Assembly: GCA_007745835.1 (NCBI GenBank)
Contig: CP036424.1
Location: forward strand, 3,211,968-3,275,967
DNA from: Planctomycetes bacterium MalM25
Lineage (GTDB): Bacteria > Planctomycetota > Planctomycetia > Pirellulales > Lacipirellulaceae
Length of the DNA stretch: 64,000 nucleotides
Reading direction: 5' to 3'
How positions within the stretch are numbered: position 1 is the stretch's first letter; each line of letters opens with the position of its first letter. Both the position numbers and the translations under genes were made by a program. The notes beneath the pieces were generated by a model. It saw nothing but the letters and a program-made list of their open reading frames with translations. It was not told the origin of the DNA and did no database searches. Shown in pieces: positions 59,723 through 64,000 of the stretch.

Positions 59723-61628
59723 CCTCCCCCATCTCGAGCTGCTTCATCTTGCGGTAGAGATTCGAACGATGAAGCCCGAGGTCGCGAGCCGCGGCGGCGA
59801 CGTTGCCCCGGCTGCGGTCGATCGCTTGGTTGATGTACCGGCGTTGGAACTCGTGGGTCGCCTCGGTCAGCTCGCCCTCGATCGCCAGCTCGCCGTCGGC
59901 GCCGCGTGAGGGTCCGCGTTCGATGATCGACAGGTCCTCGGGCGTGAGGCTCGGCGAGTCGGTCAGGTAGGCGACCCGCTCCATCAGGTTCCGCAACTCG
60001 CGGATGTTGCCGGGCCAATCGTGCCCCGTGAGCTTGCGTTTGGCGGCGGAGGTGAGCTTCGGCGGCTTGCGGCCGCGGGTCTTGCAGAAGGTCTTGAGGA
60101 AGTGCTCGGCGAGGAGGATCACGTCGTCGCCACGCTGGCGCAGCGGCGGCAGCTCGATCGACACGACGTTGAGCCGATAGAAGAGGTCCTCGCGGAACGA
60201 GCCCTCGCGGACCCGTTCGGACAGATCGCGGTTCGTCGCGGCGACAACGCGCACATCGACCTTCCGCTCCTCGGCCCCGCCGACTCGGACGACCGTCTTG
60301 TCCTCGAGGACGCGGAGTAGCTTCGCCTGCCCGCCGGGCGACATGTCGCCGATCTCGTCGAGGAGGAGCGTGCCCCCGTGGGCCAGCTCGAACTTGCCGG
60401 CGCGCGACTCGCGGGCGTCGGTGAAGGCGCCCGCCTCGTGGCCAAAGAGCTCGCTCTCGAGCAGCGTCTCGGCGATCGCCGCGCAGTTGACCGCCAGGAG
60501 CGGCTCGTTCCGCCGGCGGCTCTGGAAGTGGAGCGACTGGGCGACGACCTCCTTGCCCGTGCCGTTCTCGCCGAGGACCAGCACCGCCAGGTCGGCGTCG
60601 GCGACGCGGGTGATCGTCGAGCGCAGGGCGAGGATCGCCGGCGACTCGCCGAGCATCCGCACGCCGCTGGCCGCTTGCTCGACGAGCGCGTCGCGTTGCT
60701 CGACGAGCTCCTCGACCTGCTGCGTGTTGGCGACCGCCACCGCGGCGAGGCGGGCGAACTCGGCGAGGCCGCGCTCGTCGTCGTCGGAGAAATCGCCCGC
60801 CCGCTTGTTGATCAGCTCGAAAGCGCCGAGGCGTTCGCCGCCGGGCGCGTCGAGCGGCACGCAGAGGAGCGACTCGGTCCGGTAGCCGGTCGACTCGTCG
60901 GTCGTGCGGTCGACAAGCTCCGTGTCGCTGCGTGACACCTTCTGCGGTTCGCCCGACTGCACAACGCGCCCGACGACGCCCGCATCGGCGGGGATCACGA
61001 GGCGGTTGTCGGGCAGGCCCAACGCCGGCCGCCCCACGAGCCGCGACGCCTGGCGGTCCCACAGGAAGATCGTCGCCCGGTCCGAATCGAACAGCCGGGT
61101 GGCCGCCTCCGCCATGCGCTCCAGTAGAGCAGCGGTGTCGCTCGACTCGCCCCACTCGAGTGAGAGCCCGACCAGCTCCGCCAGCCGTTCGGTCCGGCCG
61201 GCGTCTTGCTGCGTGAGGAAGGCGGCCGAACGGGCCGCGAAGACGAGCCGGCCGAGGGCCTCACCGCCCAGGTTGGCGGGCGGGTTGCGGAGCGTCAGCA
61301 CGTCCGGCTGGGCCCCCCCTTCGGGCGAGGCGGTCGGGAGGGCGAGCCAGCCCCCGAGCTCGATCGGCCGCTCCGCGTCGAGCGCTTCGGCGGCCGCCTC
61401 GGGCAGTTCGCTCGGTCCGGGGGCCGACGCGAGCCGATTCCATTCGGGCGCGGCCGGTCGCCACAGCGCCGTCGCCGCGGCGCCTATCGAATCGTTGACC
61501 GCCGTGACAAGCCTGCCATCGAACGAGGCGGGGGCCTCGCCGACGGCTGTCATCAGATCGATCGCCAGTCGGGCCAACGGGGGTGTCGTCGTCATGACCG
61601 CCGATCGTGACGCCTCTTCCGTCGCCAT
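59700..61628 (-). CDS. GAF/AAA+/Fis-type transcriptional regulator, sigma-54 activator-like
   Basis: The 642 residues carry two GAF-like sensor regions (about 30-190 with ERMAEAATRLFDSDRATIFL, and RLGAFELINKRAGDFSDDDE near 255). The AAA+ domain has Walker A GENGTGKE near 349 and LLLDEIGDMSPGGQAKLLR. The C-terminal Fis-type HTH is INQAIDRSRGNVAAAARDLG. The sigma-54 contact loop reads GAFTDA at about 400-405 (D404), where the consensus is GAFTGA. It stands upstream of a small membrane gene. It may still activate sigma-54 or have lost that contact. Confidence 0.88.
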   Translation of the reverse strand: MATEEASRSAVMTTTPPLARLAIDLMTAVGEAPASFDGRLVTAVNDSIGAAATALWRPAAPEWNRLASAPGPSELPEAAAEALDAERPIELGGWLALPTASPEGGAQPDVLTLRNPPANLGGEALGRLVFAARSAAFLTQQDAGRTERLAELVGLSLEWGESSDTAALLERMAEAATRLFDSDRATIFLWDRQASRLVGRPALGLPDNRLVIPADAGVVGRVVQSGEPQKVSRSDTELVDRTTDESTGYRTESLLCVPLDAPGGERLGAFELINKRAGDFSDDDERGLAEFARLAAVAVANTQQVEELVEQRDALVEQAASGVRMLGESPAILALRSTITRVADADLAVLVLGENGTGKEVVAQSLHFQSRRRNEPLLAVNCAAIAETLLESELFGHEAGAFTDARESRAGKFELAHGGTLLLDEIGDMSPGGQAKLLRVLEDKTVVRVGGAEERKVDVRVVAATNRDLSERVREGSFREDLFYRLNVVSIELPPLRQRGDDVILLAEHFLKTFCKTRGRKPPKLTSAAKRKLTGHDWPGNIRELRNLMERVAYLTDSPSLTPEDLSIIERGPSRGADGELAIEGELTEATHEFQRRYINQAIDRSRGNVAAAARDLGLHRSNLYRKMKQLEMGEGITDEHG

Positions 61629-61646
61629 GCAATGCCAGCATCGCGA

Positions 61647-64000
61647 TCAGAGCGCCAAGGAGGCTAGCCCTTCGTCGATCGCGGGGGGCTCCGCTGACTC
61701 GGTCTTGAGCGGAGGAGCCTCGTCCTCTTCCTCGCCGTGTCTGGCCGAGCCCGTGAGGTAGAGCAGCAACGCGGCTTCCTGATCGACGGCGGGCGAGGCG
61801 GTCTCTTCGACAACGGCTGAACGACTCTCTCCCTCGCCCTCCGCCGCAACCAGCAACGCCAGGGGAGACGCCGTCGCCTGGTTCGCAATCGGGCCCGCAA
61901 TCGGCTTGGAAGCCGTGGCCGGCGCGGTGGGCAACTCGAGGCCGTAGTTCGAACGCCACGTGACGCGATCCACTTCGTCCACCGTACCGCTACCGTCCGA
62001 ATCGGCAGTGAGGTCGTCGCCGGACTGGCCTAGCTGGTCGCGGAAGACCGAGTAATCGACCGCGTTGACGAAGCCGTCCTGGTTGTAATCACCCGGCAGC
62101 GGCGCGCTGGGGGTCGCGACTTGGTAGGCGAAGCGGTCGATCAGGAACGTGCTGTTCGAGCTGTTCGCCAGGCCGCGTACACCCGCGAATAAACCGCTCG
62201 CCGCCGCGTAGGTCGCCGACTGGGTGACCGGGATCGTGTTGCGGCCGAGCTCGGCGCCCGTGTCGAGGTTCGTGATCACCATCTCGACGTCCCACACCCC
62301 GGCGGTGGCGGTCTTGATCGCTTGCCACGTGATGCGGAGTTCGTCGGTCAGGCGATCGCCGGCGCCGAAGTCGATGCCGATCTGCGCTCCGGTTAGCTCC
62401 ACCTGCGAGGCGACCGTGGTCGTGTCGGGCCAGAGCGTCAACGCATTCGAGTCGTTCCCGTTGTAGGCGATGCGGGCGGCGAGGATCGAGCTGCCGTTGT
62501 TGCCAAGCGAGGGAACAAAACGGTCCCCCGAGTCGCGCGTGGTCACGCCCAGGTGCAACAGATCGCTGGCGGGCCCGGTCCCAAGATCGAAGCGCATCTC
62601 GACTTCAAGCCGCAGCACGTCTTCCACGGCCACGTCGGCGCCGTTGGCGTTCGTCACCCCCTGGTAGGCGGCGGTCGACGAAGTCATCTCGCTGCCGGCG
62701 TTCACTCCCCAACCGTCCTGGGCGGTCCAGCCGTTCTGGTTTCGGACGTCGCCAGGATCAAAGCTGGGCGCGTCGAACTCGTGGTCGAACAGCACGGTCT
62801 CGGCGCCCACCGCCGCGCGGATATCGACCTCGACCACCAGCACGCCGGTCTTCACGCCGTCGGTCGCTTGGACCGTCAGGTCGTAACTCGATTGGCTCGC
62901 CCGGTCGATCGGTCCCGCAACAGTAATCACGCCGGCGTCGCTGATCGCGAAGGCACCGGCGGGGTCGCCCGCCACGAGGTCGAACGTCACCTCGCCGACC
63001 TCCTCCTCCAGGACGCCGACCACCCCGACCGCCGTGCCCGGCTGGGCCAGCTCGGACAGGAAGAACCTGTCGGCGGCGAGTCGGATCGTCGTGTCGGTGT
63101 TGTAGAGCGCGTCGAGCCGGTCGAGCCACTCCTGCGCAGTGATCGTCTCGCCCGGGTCGGCGACGGTCGGCACGCCGGTCCGGAAGTTGATGTCGCGATT
63201 CGGGACGAAAGTCAGCCACTCCGCGTTGGTCAGCGCGCCGTGGTAATTCATGTTGAGGCCCGACCCGTTCGCGTAGCCGCGATTGGCCCAGAACCAGGTG
63301 TCGCCCTTCGGCGGCAGGTCCGCGTAGTACTGACCCCCTTCGCTGAACCCACTCGGGCGGAAGACGACGTTGTCGATGAAGTAGTTGTTCTGCGTCTGGT
63401 TTCCGCCCGCGGCGACGCCCGACGTGGTGCCGTGGTCGACCCAGCCGAGTTGGTAGACGAGGTCGGCGTTGGGATTGCCGTAGTCGACCATGTAGCCGAA
63501 GTTGCGGATGAACGCGCTGTCCTCGGCCGCCTCTTCGACGAACCCGAGCCACCGCCCCGCGCCGACGACGACGTTCTCGTAGCCGACGCTCCGGTCGACG
63601 AACGCGTCCCAGTCCATGCCGTCGTAACCGGCGTTCTCGACGAAGTTATGGACCGAGACCGAGTCCTTGCTGGTGAGGTGCCAGATCGCTCGTTTCAGGG
63701 TGTCGTGAATGTAGTTGTCGCTGAAGGTGACGTTCTTCGGCCCGCCCCGCGCGACGAGGCCCTCCCACACGTAGCCGATCTCGAAGCCCTCGACCGACAC
63801 GTTATTCGTGCTGCTGCCCGTGACGTAGACCGCCGTGGCGTGGCCCTGCTGGTCGTCGAGATTCGCCCGGCTATGAAGCAAAGCGTTGTTCACGCCGATC
63901 AGCTTCACGTTCTGCGCATTACGGACTCGGAAGATGTAGTCGGACTCGTTCTCCGAGGCCTGCCCCGACGTGCGGGTGTGCGAGCCCGCCTTGTAGAGGC
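61647..64000 (-). CDS. Large beta-helix surface protein with dockerin segment, 5' end outside window
   Basis: The frame is open to the right edge, so only the C-terminal about 780 residues are seen. Parallel beta-helix repeats (VSVEGFEIGYVWEGLVARGG, PKNVTFSDNYIHDTLKRAIW) suggest a pectate-lyase-like fold. A cadherin-like domain follows (VAGDPAGAFAISDAGVITVA, SSYDLTVQATDG), then a laminin/ConA-like region. Near the end lies the dockerin-like PGDYNQDGFVNAVDYSVFRD, followed by VDRVTWRSNYG. The last 115 residues are acidic, Ala/Glu-rich and end in IDEGLASLAL, not in a PEP-CTERM signal. Confidence 0.8.
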   Translation of the reverse strand, partial: LYKAGSHTRTSGQASENESDYIFRVRNAQNVKLIGVNNALLHSRANLDDQQGHATAVYVTGSSTNNVSVEGFEIGYVWEGLVARGGPKNVTFSDNYIHDTLKRAIWHLTSKDSVSVHNFVENAGYDGMDWDAFVDRSVGYENVVVGAGRWLGFVEEAAEDSAFIRNFGYMVDYGNPNADLVYQLGWVDHGTTSGVAAGGNQTQNNYFIDNVVFRPSGFSEGGQYYADLPPKGDTWFWANRGYANGSGLNMNYHGALTNAEWLTFVPNRDINFRTGVPTVADPGETITAQEWLDRLDALYNTDTTIRLAADRFFLSELAQPGTAVGVVGVLEEEVGEVTFDLVAGDPAGAFAISDAGVITVAGPIDRASQSSYDLTVQATDGVKTGVLVVEVDIRAAVGAETVLFDHEFDAPSFDPGDVRNQNGWTAQDGWGVNAGSEMTSSTAAYQGVTNANGADVAVEDVLRLEVEMRFDLGTGPASDLLHLGVTTRDSGDRFVPSLGNNGSSILAARIAYNGNDSNALTLWPDTTTVASQVELTGAQIGIDFGAGDRLTDELRITWQAIKTATAGVWDVEMVITNLDTGAELGRNTIPVTQSATYAAASGLFAGVRGLANSSNSTFLIDRFAYQVATPSAPLPGDYNQDGFVNAVDYSVFRDQLGQSGDDLTADSDGSGTVDEVDRVTWRSNYGLELPTAPATASKPIAGPIANQATASPLALLVAAEGEGESRSAVVEETASPAVDQEAALLLYLTGSARHGEEEDEAPPLKTESAEPPAIDEGLASLAL

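Noticed and set aside
1-64000. CRISPR arrays, rRNA and tRNA genes
   Set aside because: No regularly spaced direct repeats, no 16S/23S-like stretches and no tRNA cloverleaf were noticed by eye; a covariance-model search (tRNAscan-SE, Infernal) would be decisive.

Overview
The window is a high-GC bacterial chromosome segment that reads as Planctomycetota, most likely order Pirellulales and near Lacipirellulaceae. This is inferred from gene content only. Support comes from several secreted proteins that combine a 'GDFNGDGVVDAADYTVWRDN'-type dockerin-like segment with a VPEP C-terminal anchor, a large formylglycine sulfatase, a fused ResB/CcsA cytochrome c maturation protein, conserved planctomycete-type small proteins, and isolated metabolic genes not gathered in classical operons. 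No rRNA, tRNA, CRISPR array, prophage or intact transposase was recognised.

Layout. 1-9.6 kb is housekeeping: the end of a membrane-anchored AsmA-like protein, tilS, then rny and a YmdB-type phosphodiesterase, then xseB, ispA, dxs, a small membrane protein and nadK (isoprenoid precursors plus NADP supply). 9.7-17 kb holds a zinc-ribbon protein, a secreted protein, a glycine-zipper protein, pyruvate kinase, an SDR enzyme and two divergent paralogous PEP-CTERM proteins with mirror-image promoters. 17-28.5 kb holds phoU with a possible Pho box, an arylsulfatase with a BASS-type transporter, a TPR lipoprotein, two overlapping CNNM-type membrane proteins and a large ABC-2 permease. 28.5-36.3 kb holds a toxin-antitoxin pair with a frameshifted toxin, leuB, a Rieske protein, an UPF0173 hydrolase, pgi, aroK and archaeal-type phosphoglycerate mutase. 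36.3-43.9 kb is more accessory: a MORN-repeat protein, dockerin/PEP-CTERM surface proteins including a GH10-like protein with an altered active site, a tandem USP protein, a SpoIID-like protein and dihydrofolate reductase. 43.9-64 kb holds an arsC/aquaporin pair, the ResB-CcsA fusion with its upstream operon, an inositol-phosphatase-family enzyme, rpmB-gatC-gatA-gatB (indirect Gln/Asn-tRNA amidation), a SAM hydrolase, bioA, a GAF/AAA+ regulator and the 3' part of a large beta-helix surface protein.

The most striking non-genic feature is the density and variety of short palindromic dispersed repeats. At least eight unrelated families lie mostly just after stop codons or between convergent genes, and several supply stop or start codons of neighbouring genes. 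One bipartite GC-rich element (a copy at 11533-11636) also occurs in frame inside bioA (58437-58535), adding 33 residues in a loop without breaking the gene. An inverted pair of another family brackets a small orphan gene at 32418-32777. These elements and the divergent PEP-CTERM promoter are the best leads for new biology here. I found no clearly new multi-gene defence or biosynthetic system.
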